DNA of 64,000 nucleotides from Gracilaria domingensis (Eukaryota > Rhodophyta > Florideophyceae > Gracilariales > Gracilariaceae). This document shows positions 31,313 through 40,701 of the stretch, piece after piece. The position numbers and the translations under genes were made by a program. The DNA is taken from NCBI GenBank assembly GCA_022539475.1, contig VCMS01000165.1, forward strand, positions 110,084-174,083. Direction: 5' to 3'. The notes beneath the pieces were generated by a model. The model searched no databases, had not been told where the DNA came from, and saw nothing but the letters and a program-made list of their open reading frames with translations. How positions within the stretch are numbered: position 1 is the stretch's first letter; the number at the start of each line of letters is the position of its first letter.

Positions 31313-31752
31313 CGGGTGCTTGTTTTCTCCTTTTGCTGACGATAAAGAACACTCTGTTTGATTCGCGACGCGCCAGGGTTGCGGGAATGTCGTTCATGCG
31401 CGACGAGCATCGCGGCGCCGCGCGAAGGTCAGCAACGGGGCGCGCAGTGGTCCAAAACGCGCCGTGTCAGCCACGGCGCAATTTGAAGCCGCCACGCGAA
31501 GCGGACACGCGCAATCTCGCAGCTCGCGGTCGTCTCGCCGCGTCCATTTGTGGCCATCCGATCCGCGCGCGCGCGCGCGCGCGCAACCCCCGCCGCCGCG
31601 AGCATCAAATCTGCGCCCGCATCGCAGCGTCCCCTCCCCCCGACGCCGGCGTTCCCCCTCAATCCGCGCTCCCCTCCCCGCCTCCCCCCCCCCGCCACCC
31701 CCCCACATCGCTGCCCCCCCGCCCCGCCGCGCTTCCCCGTCGCCCAGCCGTC
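31313..31752. other. Intergenic, sharp GC increase
   Basis: Base composition changes from about 50% GC to well over 65% within this stretch, which includes a (CG)n run near 31,565-31,582. It serves as the upstream region of the Psb27 gene. Confidence 0.45.
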
Positions 31753-32277
31753 ATGTCGTCGCGCACCGCCTTCGCGCCGTCAACCTTCCTGTCGCCGTCG
31801 CCGTCGGCGCCGGCGCGCGCGCGCGTGGCGCGCAGGCCGGTGGTGGCCATGTCCACCACGCCGCCTGTTTCCCGCCGCGCCCTGCTGCTATCCGCGCTGC
31901 TCTCGACCACGGCGCTGGCGCTGCCGCGCGCGTCGCGCGCATTCGGGCGCAAGACGTCGATGACGGGCGACTACAAGGTCGACGCCGCGCAGGTACTGGG
32001 CGACATGCGCGCCGCGTGCGACCTGGGTCGCGGCGCACCCGGCATGGCCGAGAAGGTCGGCAAGACGCGCGAGGAGATGAATGATTTTGTGGCCCTGTAC
32101 CGAAGGAATGACAAGGTGGCCGGAAGCACCAGCTTCTCCACGCTGTACACGGCCATCAACACGCTGAGCGGGCATTACGCGTCCTACGGCAGCAGTTACC
32201 CCGTTCCGGAGAAGAGGAAGAAGAGGTTGTCGCAACAGTTTTCCGAGATTGATCGCGCACTTTCTCGCGGACGATAA
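31753..32277 (+). CDS. psb27: Photosystem II assembly factor Psb27, plastid-targeted
   Basis: 174 codons. The N-terminal 40 residues are rich in Ser, Ala, Pro and Arg without acids, as in plastid transit peptides. They are followed by a twin-arginine lumenal signal (S-R-R-A-L-L-L) with a hydrophobic core and a cleavage-like R-A-F-G. The mature part has the Psb27 four-helix signature: Y-R-R-N-D near residue 116, S-F-S-T-L-Y-T-A-I-N-T-L-S-G-H-Y-A-S in the centre and P-E-K-R-K-K-R-L near the end. Psb27 binds the lumenal side of CP43 during photosystem II assembly and repair. I chose the ATG at 31,753 because the longer upstream frame is GC-rich and not protein-like. The gene is convergent with the SLC25 carrier, 244 bases away. 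Confidence 0.92.
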   Translation: MSSRTAFAPSTFLSPSPSAPARARVARRPVVAMSTTPPVSRRALLLSALLSTTALALPRASRAFGRKTSMTGDYKVDAAQVLGDMRAACDLGRGAPGMAEKVGKTREEMNDFVALYRRNDKVAGSTSFSTLYTAINTLSGHYASYGSSYPVPEKRKKRLSQQFSEIDRALSRGR

Positions 32278-32521
32278 TTGTGTTTTGTTTTTCTTTATAT
32301 ATGCTCTCAATAGCTCTTTTGTTGTGCCTGCCGTCGGCGGCATCAAGCACATGCCTCGAGGTTGAGCAATAAAAACTGCGAAACGTCTTACAACCACCAT
32401 CGCGGGGTTTGGAGCCATTATGTGGAGCGACAGATTGGGAGTTAACACAATTATCAGGCCAGTACTAGTCAGTTGATTAATACCCAAAACGACACGCGGC
32501 GCGCAGCAGCGGACGGCGCGG

Positions 32522-33563
32522 TCACCGGCGTGTTCGCTTCGAAACAGCGTCGTCCAACGCCGGGTCCATTTGAAGCTGTCTTCGCCTGCCATTGTGTTGT
32601 TCGGCATACCTCTTCACCAGCTCATACGACGTGAAGGTCAACATGCAAGCCGGAACAGTTCTCATAAGGTTGACCACAAAGCCGCGATAAAAGCCCATGG
32701 GCCCGTCCCTCTTGATGATATCCTTGATGAGATTGGCCATTTTCTTGGGTTCCACAATGCGCGTGGCGGCGCTGGTATCCACCTGTATTCTGGTGCGCAG
32801 CACCTCGTGCGGGTAGAACACGGCCGACGCCACGATCTTGGACACGGAAGACGCCACGAGCACGTGCGACGCTTGCACTTGGTGCTCATCGCCGCGCGAC
32901 AGCGTGGACTTGAGGTGCTCGTACAGCGGGAACTGGATGGCGACGTGGCCCAGCCCCAGCAAGGTGGGCGTGAGGCCCTTGTACAGCGCGGCCACTCCCT
33001 CCTCGCGAATGATCTTGCGAAAGCCGTGCGGCACGGAGCGGTACTTGCGGCTGTTCGGCGCCGAGCCAAAATCGACCTGCAGGCGCGACTTGAGCGTCCA
33101 GAACGGCGCGGTGGTGACGGCGGTGATGCCGCCGGCGCTGAGCGCGCTGAACACGTGCACCATCGGGGTGGAGCTCTGGCCCCGCGGCGTGTACGCGCGC
33201 TTGAAGGACTCGTACGCATACCAGTAGATGGCCCAGTTGGGCACAAACGCCCACAGGCTGGCCGACAGGCCGCGGTAGTACGACGGGAAGCCCTCCTCGC
33301 GCAGCATCTGGCTGAGCGCGTGGAACAGGCCGCGGTACTTGTGCGCGGCAAACGACGCGGAGCCCTGCACCTGCAGACGCGTCTTGACGACGTCCAGCGG
33401 CGACAGGATGAGCGTGTTGACGAGGCCGGCCAGCGCGCCGGCGCCAAACTGCGACAGATGCGCGCGCGCATCGAAGCGCGACGCGGGCGGCGGCGGCGGC
33501 GGCGGCGGAGACGACGGCGGCGACGCGGACGACGGCGACGACGGCGACGACGAGGACTTTTGG

Positions 33564-33609
<46 letters not shown>

Positions 33610-33664
33610 GGGCGGACGGGTGCGCGGCGGCGGACGACTGGTGGGATGCGGCTAGCAGCGTCAT
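32522..33664 (-). CDS. Mitochondrial carrier (SLC25), NAD/pyrimidine nucleotide/folate carrier-like
   Basis: 380 codons from the ATG at 33,664; an in-frame ATG at 33,712 would add 16 residues. Three carrier repeats are clear, each with the P-x-[DE/W/H]-x-[LV]-[KR]-[ST]-R signature: P-L-D-V-V-K-T-R-L-Q, P-F-W-T-L-K-S-R-L-Q and P-H-E-V-L-R-T-R-I-Q. The P-H-E form in repeat three and a Trp-containing second repeat resemble the branch of NAD, pyrimidine nucleotide and folate carriers, so the substrate stays open. The protein lies in the inner mitochondrial (or plastid) membrane. The N-terminus is odd: two long proline runs and serine tracts encoded by GGC/GGA-type microsatellites on the plus strand (about 33,485-33,610). 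Confidence 0.88.
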
Positions 33665-33975
33665 GGGGCGACGTGGGCTGATTGCATGACGATGAAAGCG
33701 AGCGAAAGTCATTCAGCGCGCCGCGGCCAGGCGTGGCGGCGGACGGGCAACGGGCAACGGGCAGCGGGCGGGCGCGGTGGCGGCGGCGGCGCGGGGGGGA
33801 TGGGGATGATGGGGGGGGGGAGGAGGGGGAGGTGGGGAGAGGAGCGGGGGGAAGACAGCGGACGGCGGCGGGCCGCGCGCGAGGCGCGGCGCGATGTCGG
33901 CGCGAGATTGCGCCAGAAAACACAAACACAAAACGCAGCACAAAAAACAGAAAAAAAAAAAAAAGCAGCCGCGAC
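33665..33975. other. Short GC-rich spacer between two minus-strand genes
   Basis: A G-rich low-complexity stretch (33,770-33,850) and a poly-A run near 33,950-33,964 on the plus strand. No gene is seen; it holds the carrier's 5' flank and the WD40 gene's 3' flank. Confidence 0.4.
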
Positions 33976-35217
33976 TCACACGGCCGGCGCCGCCGAGCGG
34001 CACCACACGACGGACACGCCGCGCGCCTCGTCGCCCACGGCCAGCACCACCACGTCGTCGCGCGCAAACGCGCCGCGCCGCACGGCCGCCGCCGTGGCGA
34101 ACGCCGCGCAGCACACCACATCGCCGCCGCCATCGCCATCGCCGCCATCGCCGCCATCGCCGCCATCGCCGCGCGCGCCGCCGCCGCCGCCGCCGCCGCC
34201 GGCGCGCGCGCGCGCGCGGCGCACGTCGACGCGCTCGACGCGCAGCGCGTCGCGCCGCCGGCGCGCCGACACGTCCGCGACGCGCACGCCGCCGCGCACG
34301 CCGTCCAGCACCATCCAGCGGCCGTCGTGCGACAGCGAGCCGCCGATCTGCGCGCCCTGCTCGCTGCGCGCGCCCTTCCTGGGTCGCGCGGACGCGGTGG
34401 CGCCGGCGCGCACCACGTGCACGCGGCCGTCGCCGCACAGCGCGAGCAGGCGGCGCGCGTCGGGCGCGGGCGACAGCGCCAGCACCTTGGAGCCGGCGCG
34501 CCGGCGGCGCCGCGTGGAGCTCACGCGCAGCGTGCGCTCCACGCGCAGCGCGGGCTTTGGCGGCGACGGCGGCGGCGACGGCGGCGACGGCGGCGGCGTG
34601 CGCGGCGGCGTGCGCGGCGGCGTGCGCGGCGCGGTGGCGTTGGCGACGTGCAGCACGCAGATGGTGCCGTCGTAGCAGCCGAGCAGCGCGTGCTGTCCGG
34701 CGTCGTCGAAGCGCGCGACGGTGATGACGGAGCGCACGTCCAGCTGCGAGACGCACGCGTGGTCGGCCGGCGTCCACATGCGCAGCACGCCGTCGCAGCC
34801 GCCGCTGATGACAAAGTTGTCGTTGTTGGGGTGGAACGACACGGCGGTGACCATGTCCGGGTGCACGAAGCGGCGCAGGCACAGCGCGGTGTCGACGTGC
34901 CACAGGCGCACGCAGCGGTCCATGCCGGCCGACAGCAGGAAGTTGGAGCGCGAGAAGCTCATGTGCAGCACGTCGGCGCTGTGGCCGCTGTAGCGGCGCA
35001 CCGGCGTGGCGCGCAGCGCGCACTGCTTGTCCGGCAGCACGTAGTGCAGCAGGATGGCGCCGTGCTGCACCGCCACCGCCAGAAACATGCCCGACGGCGA
35101 CCAGCACAGCGCCACCGGCTTGTGCTCGCCCGCCGACACGCGCTGCACCACCGTGGCGGCGCCCAGCTGCGGCGCGCGCGCGCGGCGGCGCGCCGTCACC
35201 ATCACGCGCGCCGACAT
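33976..35217 (-). CDS. WD40 repeat protein, WDR44-like
   Basis: 413 codons. WD40 units are recognisable: Y-S-G-H-S-A-D-V-L-H-M-S-F-S followed by a M-D-R-C-V-R-L-W-H unit, then H-P-D-M-V-T-A-V-S-F-H-P with G-G-C-D-G-V-L-R-M-W, and a third with A-L-L-G-C-Y-D-G-T-I. Their order and wording recall WDR44 (Rab11-binding) and related plant WD40 proteins, which act in membrane trafficking, but that is family-level inference. A proline-rich insertion near residue 200 and a glycine/aspartate run near residue 345 are encoded by GC-rich simple repeats and are probably disordered loops between blades. The N-terminal Rab-binding region of WDR44 is absent. The gene is divergent from the SPX gene. Confidence 0.78.
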   Translation of the reverse strand: MSARVMVTARRRARAPQLGAATVVQRVSAGEHKPVALCWSPSGMFLAVAVQHGAILLHYVLPDKQCALRATPVRRYSGHSADVLHMSFSRSNFLLSAGMDRCVRLWHVDTALCLRRFVHPDMVTAVSFHPNNDNFVISGGCDGVLRMWTPADHACVSQLDVRSVITVARFDDAGQHALLGCYDGTICVLHVANATAPRTPPRTPPRTPPPSPPSPPPSPPKPALRVERTLRVSSTRRRRRAGSKVLALSPAPDARRLLALCGDGRVHVVRAGATASARPRKGARSEQGAQIGGSLSHDGRWMVLDGVRGGVRVADVSARRRRDALRVERVDVRRARARAGGGGGGGGARGDGGDGGDGGDGDGGGDVVCCAAFATAAAVRRGAFARDDVVVLAVGDEARGVSVVWCRSAAPAV

Positions 35218-36933
35218 GGCGCGCGGCGCGGCGCGGCGCGGCGCGGCGGAGCGCTACGGCCGGCGCAACTGCTCTCGGCGCGGCAGCGCGGCAGCGGCAG
35301 CGCGGGCGGCAGCGGCAGCGGCAGCGGCAGCGGCAGCGGCAGCGGCAGCGGCAGCGGCAGCGGCAGCGGCAGCGGCAGCGGCAGCGGCAGCGGCAGCGGG
35401 GGGCGGTACGAGCGGGAGCGCGGGCGGGAGCGGGGTCGGGAGCGGGGGCGGTACGAGCGCGCAGGCGGGGGGCGGCGGGCGGCGGGCAGGCGGGAGGAGG
35501 GGCGGCGGCGCGCGCGCTGGCGATACGCGCGCTGCTTGTTGACTGCGCGCGATATCTATCTACGCGCGCGCGCGGTGCGCGCAACGGCGGCGGCAGGCTG
35601 CCGCCGGCAGTTTGAAAGTTTGGTTGGCTGCCACGTGCAGCCGCGCCGTTGGCGTCATACACGCGCGCGCGTTTGGCGCTTTTACGGTAATCGCCTTACC
35701 CGATCTCACCGCCGCGCGCACGCACCCAGTGTGACACGCAGCCACCGACCTGCCTCCGCGCTTCCCGCGCCTCGCTGCGCCTGCCGCGCGCGCGCCATCC
35801 CGCGCGCGGCGCGGCGCGGCTGCGCGCGGGACTAATGGGCGCGGGCGACGCCGCGCCGCGCGGGCGGCGCCGCGCCGCGCGTGGGCGCGGCGCGCTCGCC
35901 GAGGCCGCCTGCGGCCGGCGGCGTGCTGCGGCGCGCATCTCGAGAGCGGCGCGGCGCGGCGCGCGGCTGTCAGGCGCGGCGGCGGCAAGCATGGAACGCT
36001 TCCACGGCGCCCCCCGCCGCAGGCGGCGGCGCCGCGGCGGCGCCGCGGCGTGCAGCAGCGCGTCTCCACCGGCGCGCGGCGCCGCTGGCGGCGCCGCCGG
36101 CGGCGCGGCGGGCGCGCGCGGCGGGTAACGGCCGCCAGGCTCGCTCCGCCTCGCAGTGGAACGGCTCTGTGTAAAGCCACTGTAACTCGCCGCGCGCGCG
36201 GAGCTTGCGCGCGCCGTGCGCCGCGCCGCGCCGCCGCCTGCGCTTGCACGCCGCGCGCCGTGCACACGTCTGCCAGCGCGGCCAGCGCGGCCACGCGGCC
36301 ACGCGGCCAGCGCGCGCGGCGCGCGCATATTCGCATCGAATCTTGCGCGCGCGTAGACGTGAGCAAAGCTGCCACCGTGGCGGAAAGGACGCGCTGTCGA
36401 AAGTGCGCGCCCGGCGCGCGCGCGCGCCGCCGCCGCATGGCTCAATCGCCCCGACGCGCGCGCGCGCGTCGCGTGCCCGCCGCCGCGCGCCGCGCCGGCG
36501 GCCAAAACTGGCGCCGCGCGCCGGCGACGCGGCGCGCCGCAGCGCGCCGCCGACACACACACAAGTCGCAGAAGATGCGATCGAAACGGCCGCAAGGCGC
36601 CTCGCGCTGCGCGCCCTATGAGCGCGCCACACGTGGCGCGCATGAACCCTTGCGCCGCGCTTGTTGCATACACCAAAATGCAGAACGGCGGCTGCTGAAT
36701 TTTCGCACTTGTGTGCATCTGCCGCCGATAAAGGCTCCTGTGCTTTCCGCTTGTTTTTATGCCGCGCTTGCTGCCCCCCCCCCCCCCCCCGTCTCACCTC
36801 TGCTTCCCGCTCTCCTTCATCCCCAATTGCCGCCCCGCCGCGACGCGCTTGCGCTCTTTTCGCGCCCGCCCAGCCGCCGCTGCTTTTGCGTTCGCAACCA
36901 CCCCCCCCCTTCCCCATTTCTGCGCGCCGCGCC
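35218..36933. other. Very GC-rich divergent intergenic region, no gene seen
   Basis: Long frames exist on every strand and frame but are dominated by Arg/Ala/Gly from GCG/CGC repetition, with no domain, so I treat them as composition artefacts. The region separates the divergent WD40 and SPX genes and presumably holds both promoters. Toward 36,660-36,930 composition shifts to C-rich pyrimidine tracts just before the SPX start. Confidence 0.45.
35303..35400. repeat. (GGCAGC)n hexanucleotide microsatellite
   Basis: About sixteen near-perfect copies of the six-base unit in the divergent region upstream of the WD40 gene. Confidence 0.92.
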
Positions 36934-38439
36934 ATGAAGTTTGGCAAGAGGATACGCGCCGTCGCCGACCAGTCGTACGAGGAGTGGCGTCCCATGTTCA
37001 TGAGCTACAAGGATCTCAAGAAGATTCTCTCCGCCGCCATCTCCTCCTCGTCCGCCCCGTCCTCCGAAAACAACACCACGCAAACCAGGAGCAACGACAC
37101 CACCCCGCAATCGTCGCCCACAAACGCGCTGCTGTCCGCCGCCGCGCTCGCCGCGCACAACACTGCTCACCACAATGACGTCGTCGTCAAAACCGCCCAG
37201 CTGCAAGACTCCCAGTTCTTCAGCCGCTTCCGCGCCGAGGTGGACAAGGTCAACGAATTCTTCCTGGACAAGCAGGAGGATTACATAATTGAGCACCAGC
37301 AACTCACCGACAAGATGAACCAACTGCTGCAGCCGGCCGCCGCAACGCGCCAACAGCTCATCCACCTCCGCCAGCGTCTCACCGCCTTTCACGGCCAACT
37401 CGTCCTGCTGGACAACTTCTCCACCGTCAACTACACCGGTTTCCGAAAGATCCTCAAGAAGCACGACAAGAAGACGGGGCTCAACGTGCGCAACGTCTAC
37501 TTGAAGACCGTTCTCGTCACGCCCCTCTTTCTGTCTGACACCGTTCCTCAGCTAATACGCGCCACCGAGTCGCAGCTGGCGCAGCTCGATTCCGTGCCAA
37601 AGTTTCGACGCACCACCACCTCATCCTCCGCAATCCACAGCGCCATGCGTTCGTCCCCAACCAGTGCAACCCTGAGCCAAGTCACCCCAAACCACACGCC
37701 TTCCAAAACCGCACACATATCCACCTCTTCTCCATATCTCCATCCTCGTCCGCATGCGTTTATTTCGCCGTGCTCCACTCTTTGGCGCTTCCACTACGAG
37801 ACTCGCCTTTATGCGGCGCGCGTGCACCAAGCCTTCCAGTCGTCTCACGACTGCATTCCGTTGCCAAGTCCAACGCTTTCGCAGCTGTTGGATTCGGTGC
37901 ACCCGTCCGAACTGGGAATTCATTCGTCCTTCATTTCGAGCGTGCCCACTGCGTGCGATTATCGCATTGCCACCGATGCCAACTTTGCAATGGGCTTCTT
38001 TGTGTTTGGTCCTGGCACCCAGTTGCAGCTGTTCAACGTGCGCGGAGCCACCGTCACGCGCAATCTGTATGGCCGAGTCAGATTACGCTGCTTTGAGACC
38101 GTTCGCACTCAACAAGCATCGTCGGCGACGACGACGATGACAACAGCAGCCGCACAAGCTGTTGTCGAGCCGCAAAAACAGTGTGATGAAGCGAGTGACA
38201 CTCTGCTCGTACGGGAGACGCGACGAGGTGTCACCAACGGTCCGTGGCCGGCGGTAACCACTCACGCCAACTCTCATGTGCAGTGGACACCTCAGACACA
38301 AAGTGCGCTGTTTTATGTTACCGCCCCTTCCAAAGCTGTGGAACGACTGCCGCGATATCGACTGCGACCGCATGAGCATTCTACGTTCAGCGTGCTTGAT
38401 GAAGGCGAATGTTGGCCAGTAACACAAGTGTTCAGTTGA
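36934..38439 (+). CDS. SPX domain protein fused to a PCO/ADO-like cupin
   Basis: 501 codons. Residues 1-34 and about 90-200 form an SPX domain: M-K-F-G-K start, Y-K-D-L-K-K, and the inositol-pyrophosphate-binding lysine cluster K-I-L-K-K-H-D-K-K (172-180). A Ser/Thr-rich linker follows. From about 310 the sequence matches the plant cysteine oxidase/cysteamine dioxygenase family: L-L-D-S-V-H-P-S-E-L-G-I (318-329), F-A-M-G-F-F-V-F-G-P-G-T (351-362) and L-Y-G-R-V-R-L-R-C-F (378-387). Where that family has the iron-binding H-x-H, this protein has F-N-V (367-369). A third His candidate remains at 482. I infer a phosphate-status sensor carrying a catalytically altered cupin. SPX is firm; the cupin relation is a by-eye alignment. 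The start ATG is the SPX-consensus start. Confidence 0.82.
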   Translation: MKFGKRIRAVADQSYEEWRPMFMSYKDLKKILSAAISSSSAPSSENNTTQTRSNDTTPQSSPTNALLSAAALAAHNTAHHNDVVVKTAQLQDSQFFSRFRAEVDKVNEFFLDKQEDYIIEHQQLTDKMNQLLQPAAATRQQLIHLRQRLTAFHGQLVLLDNFSTVNYTGFRKILKKHDKKTGLNVRNVYLKTVLVTPLFLSDTVPQLIRATESQLAQLDSVPKFRRTTTSSSAIHSAMRSSPTSATLSQVTPNHTPSKTAHISTSSPYLHPRPHAFISPCSTLWRFHYETRLYAARVHQAFQSSHDCIPLPSPTLSQLLDSVHPSELGIHSSFISSVPTACDYRIATDANFAMGFFVFGPGTQLQLFNVRGATVTRNLYGRVRLRCFETVRTQQASSATTTMTTAAAQAVVEPQKQCDEASDTLLVRETRRGVTNGPWPAVTTHANSHVQWTPQTQSALFYVTAPSKAVERLPRYRLRPHEHSTFSVLDEGECWPVTQVFS

Positions 38440-39295
38440 TTCTGCGATTAAAAAGCGGGGCTCTTGTACATTGTGTCTTGTGTGACACTGTGCATTGTCT
38501 GTATATCAAACATGATGTATATAACACAGAAAGCCTTCGCGTTACCTTGTGCTGTTTATTTTCCTCCGCTACACGTAGATTGTAGATGACATAGATACTG
38601 TAGCACGCGTTCTCTCAAAAAGTGCCTAGCGCGAATTGTCGCTCTCAAGCACAGTACAGAGCAGTGGCGCATCTAGACACAAGCGTTCAAAAAGGGTGTG
38701 GTACGTCTCCCAACTTGTGCGCCACTACCTTTTGGTAAGGGTTAGAACGCTACCTCGTATGTGCCGGAGGTATCTAACATGGCAGCAACTCGTTCACTCC
38801 CTTACGAGCGATGGACGTCGACTGTCAACTGGTAGAACTCGTCATGCATGCTGCTGGCTGACAAGGCATCGAAACTAGTCCTTGGCGGCGGGCACTTCAC
38901 TGCAGCCGATCTAGCTTGCACAGTATCTACGTCGCGCCTGCCTCTATTGGAACGTGTTATCGGGACGCTGACTGCTCTCCTTCCCTGACTTGCGCTGCAC
39001 AAAGACCAATGATAGCGATATCTGTCTCGCCCGTTTCTCTCAGGAGAATCTGTGCCCCAGCCTGACGAGCTGGTCCAACCACAGTTGCCATTTGCACATT
39101 CGAGATGGCGGTGCGCGGGATTTGCACGGTTCCCCGCAAGATACGAATGGGATATACAAAGGCCCGTACAGCATTGGAAAACGAATAAAAAGCAGCAGAC
39201 GAGCAGGATTTGCAAACCCTGACGCAATCTGCACTCTCCACTAGCTACTAGATACCGAGGGAATAAGTATATACCACAGCACGCCAATACCGTTT
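38440..39295. other. Intergenic, possible small minus-strand frame
   Basis: A minus-strand frame at 38,957-39,241 (about 94 codons) has protein-like composition but no ATG and no family I know. Otherwise nothing is supported. GC is near 48%, unlike its neighbours on both sides. Confidence 0.3.
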
Positions 39296-40258
39296 TCAGC
39301 CTAGAGCGAGTTCTTTTCGAGACCATTCCTTCTGCTCAAGAATCTGTCTCGTCCGCAAAACTTGGCGAACAATTTGCTCGAATTGGTGCCCCAGGGAGCG
39401 ATACTCCGCCAGGCGTCCGCGTTCAACGCGCAGTTCTCTCTCCACCTGTTCCTCTCTCTCAGCAAGCTCCTTGGCCACCACGCGCAGCGCGGCGACGCTA
39501 TCCACGGTATACGTGTGGCTCATAATCTGCGCGCGCAGCATGCTGAGCTTGGAGGACATTGCAGCGCCGCGCGCAAGCAGCGCGCGCGCGCGGCATGCGT
39601 CGTAACAAGCGCCGCGCTGCCTCGCGCAAGTATCCAGCTGCGCCGCGCGGAGCGCCGTGCGCGCCGCCGCGTGATGGAGCGACAGCGCGACGCGGTGCGC
39701 GCTCGTGATGCGCGCGTCCAGCCTGCGCGTGCGCTCGACGCACGAGCGCATTCTGGACGTGTGCGCCAGTATATCCGACGCCAAGTGCGCGGGGCCAGCA
39801 CTCGACTGCGGGCACAGCATGGCGCCCCACGCCTCGCACAGCTGCTCGCCGGCGGTGGCGGCCGCCTGCGCCAGCGCGGCGCTCGCGTCGTCGCGCTGCG
39901 GCGGCGCGAGGCGGCGCGCCGCGTCGAGCACGCGCGCGCGCCGCCGCGCGGCGCGCACGGCCGGCAGCGCGGCGCGCGCGGCGCGCGCGTTGGCGTGCAC
40001 CATGGCCACGAGCGGCGCCAGCTGCCGCCGCAGCGCCGCGTCGTAGCGCGCCAGCGCGCGCGGCAGAAGCAGCAGCGGCAGCGCGCAGCGCAGCAGCTGC
40101 AGCAGGCTGTGGTGCGCGCGCGCCGCGGCGCCGCGCGCGCGCGGCAGCGCGCGCAGCGCGTGCAGCTGCGACAGCGCGCTGTGCGCGCAGCCGGCGTGCA
40201 GCGCGGCCGTCAGCGACGACGCGGGGTCGGCGGCCAGCGCCGGCGGCGGCGCGGACAT
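39296..40258 (-). CDS. Ala/Arg-rich coiled-coil protein, possibly augmin HAUS4/AUG4-like
   Basis: 320 codons. The first two thirds are rich in Ala, Arg and Leu with heptad-like spacing. The C-terminal 70 residues form a clear coiled coil (A-K-E-L-A-E-R-E-E-Q-V-E-R-E-L) followed by a segment with L-G-H-Q-F-E-Q-I-V and Q-K-E-W-S-R-K-E-L. That ending is reminiscent of the C-terminus of HAUS4/AUG4, an augmin subunit that recruits gamma-tubulin to microtubules, but the match is short and from memory. The composition changes abruptly at about residue 240: the codons beyond are at normal GC while those before are extremely GC-rich. It is divergent from the RNA polymerase gene, 443 bases apart. Confidence 0.55.
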   Translation of the reverse strand: MSAPPPALAADPASSLTAALHAGCAHSALSQLHALRALPRARGAAARAHHSLLQLLRCALPLLLLPRALARYDAALRRQLAPLVAMVHANARAARAALPAVRAARRRARVLDAARRLAPPQRDDASAALAQAAATAGEQLCEAWGAMLCPQSSAGPAHLASDILAHTSRMRSCVERTRRLDARITSAHRVALSLHHAAARTALRAAQLDTCARQRGACYDACRARALLARGAAMSSKLSMLRAQIMSHTYTVDSVAALRVVAKELAEREEQVERELRVERGRLAEYRSLGHQFEQIVRQVLRTRQILEQKEWSRKELALG

Positions 40259-40282
40259 GATGAGGATCAGGAGGATGCGGCG

Positions 40283-40395
40283 CGCGCGCGCTCGCTCGCT
40301 CGCTCGCCTTCTCGCTCGCTCGCTCGCCTTCTCGCTCGCTCGCTCGCCTTCTCGCTCGCTCGCCTTCTCGCTCGCTCGCGCGCTCGCTCGCTCGA
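40283..40395. repeat. Tandem GCTC-rich repeat array
   Basis: A unit of about 16-20 bases, alternating GCTC runs with a GCCTTCTC block, recurs four to five times in the divergent promoter region between the coiled-coil gene and the RNA polymerase gene. Confidence 0.85.
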
Positions 40396-40701
40396 GCCGA
40401 CGCGCGGCGCGGCGGCTCGGGCGCGTCCAAAATTCAAAACGCGGCGGCGCTCACGTGCGCTCACGGCGCGTGTGGCGCGCCGCCGCGTCGCACAACTGGC
40501 CACGTTGGCGGCGCCGCCATCGCGCCGCGGGCGCGCGCCTGCGCGCGGCGCCGTGATTGCGCGGCCGCGCGGCGTGCAGCTCGCTTATCAACCGGCGGCG
40601 CGCCGCGCCGCGCAGCGCCGCGCCGCGCCGCCCCGCCCCGACCGGCGCCGCCGCTGACCGCTCGCCCCCGCCGCTGCCGCGCCGCCGTTTCGCGTTTCAG
40701 C

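Noticed and set aside
31048-32277. A 409-codon frame containing Psb27
   Set aside because: The part before 31,753 overlaps the GalNAc-transferase end and GC-rich flank and is not protein-like; the Psb27 start at 31,753 begins a proper transit peptide.
32570-36438. Many long Arg/Ala/Gly/Pro-rich frames on both strands
   Set aside because: They arise from GC-rich DNA with few stops and simple repeats; only the SLC25 and WD40 frames show domains.
38957-39241. Small minus-strand frame with protein-like composition
   Set aside because: No ATG, no recognisable family and short length; mentioned in the intergenic entry only.
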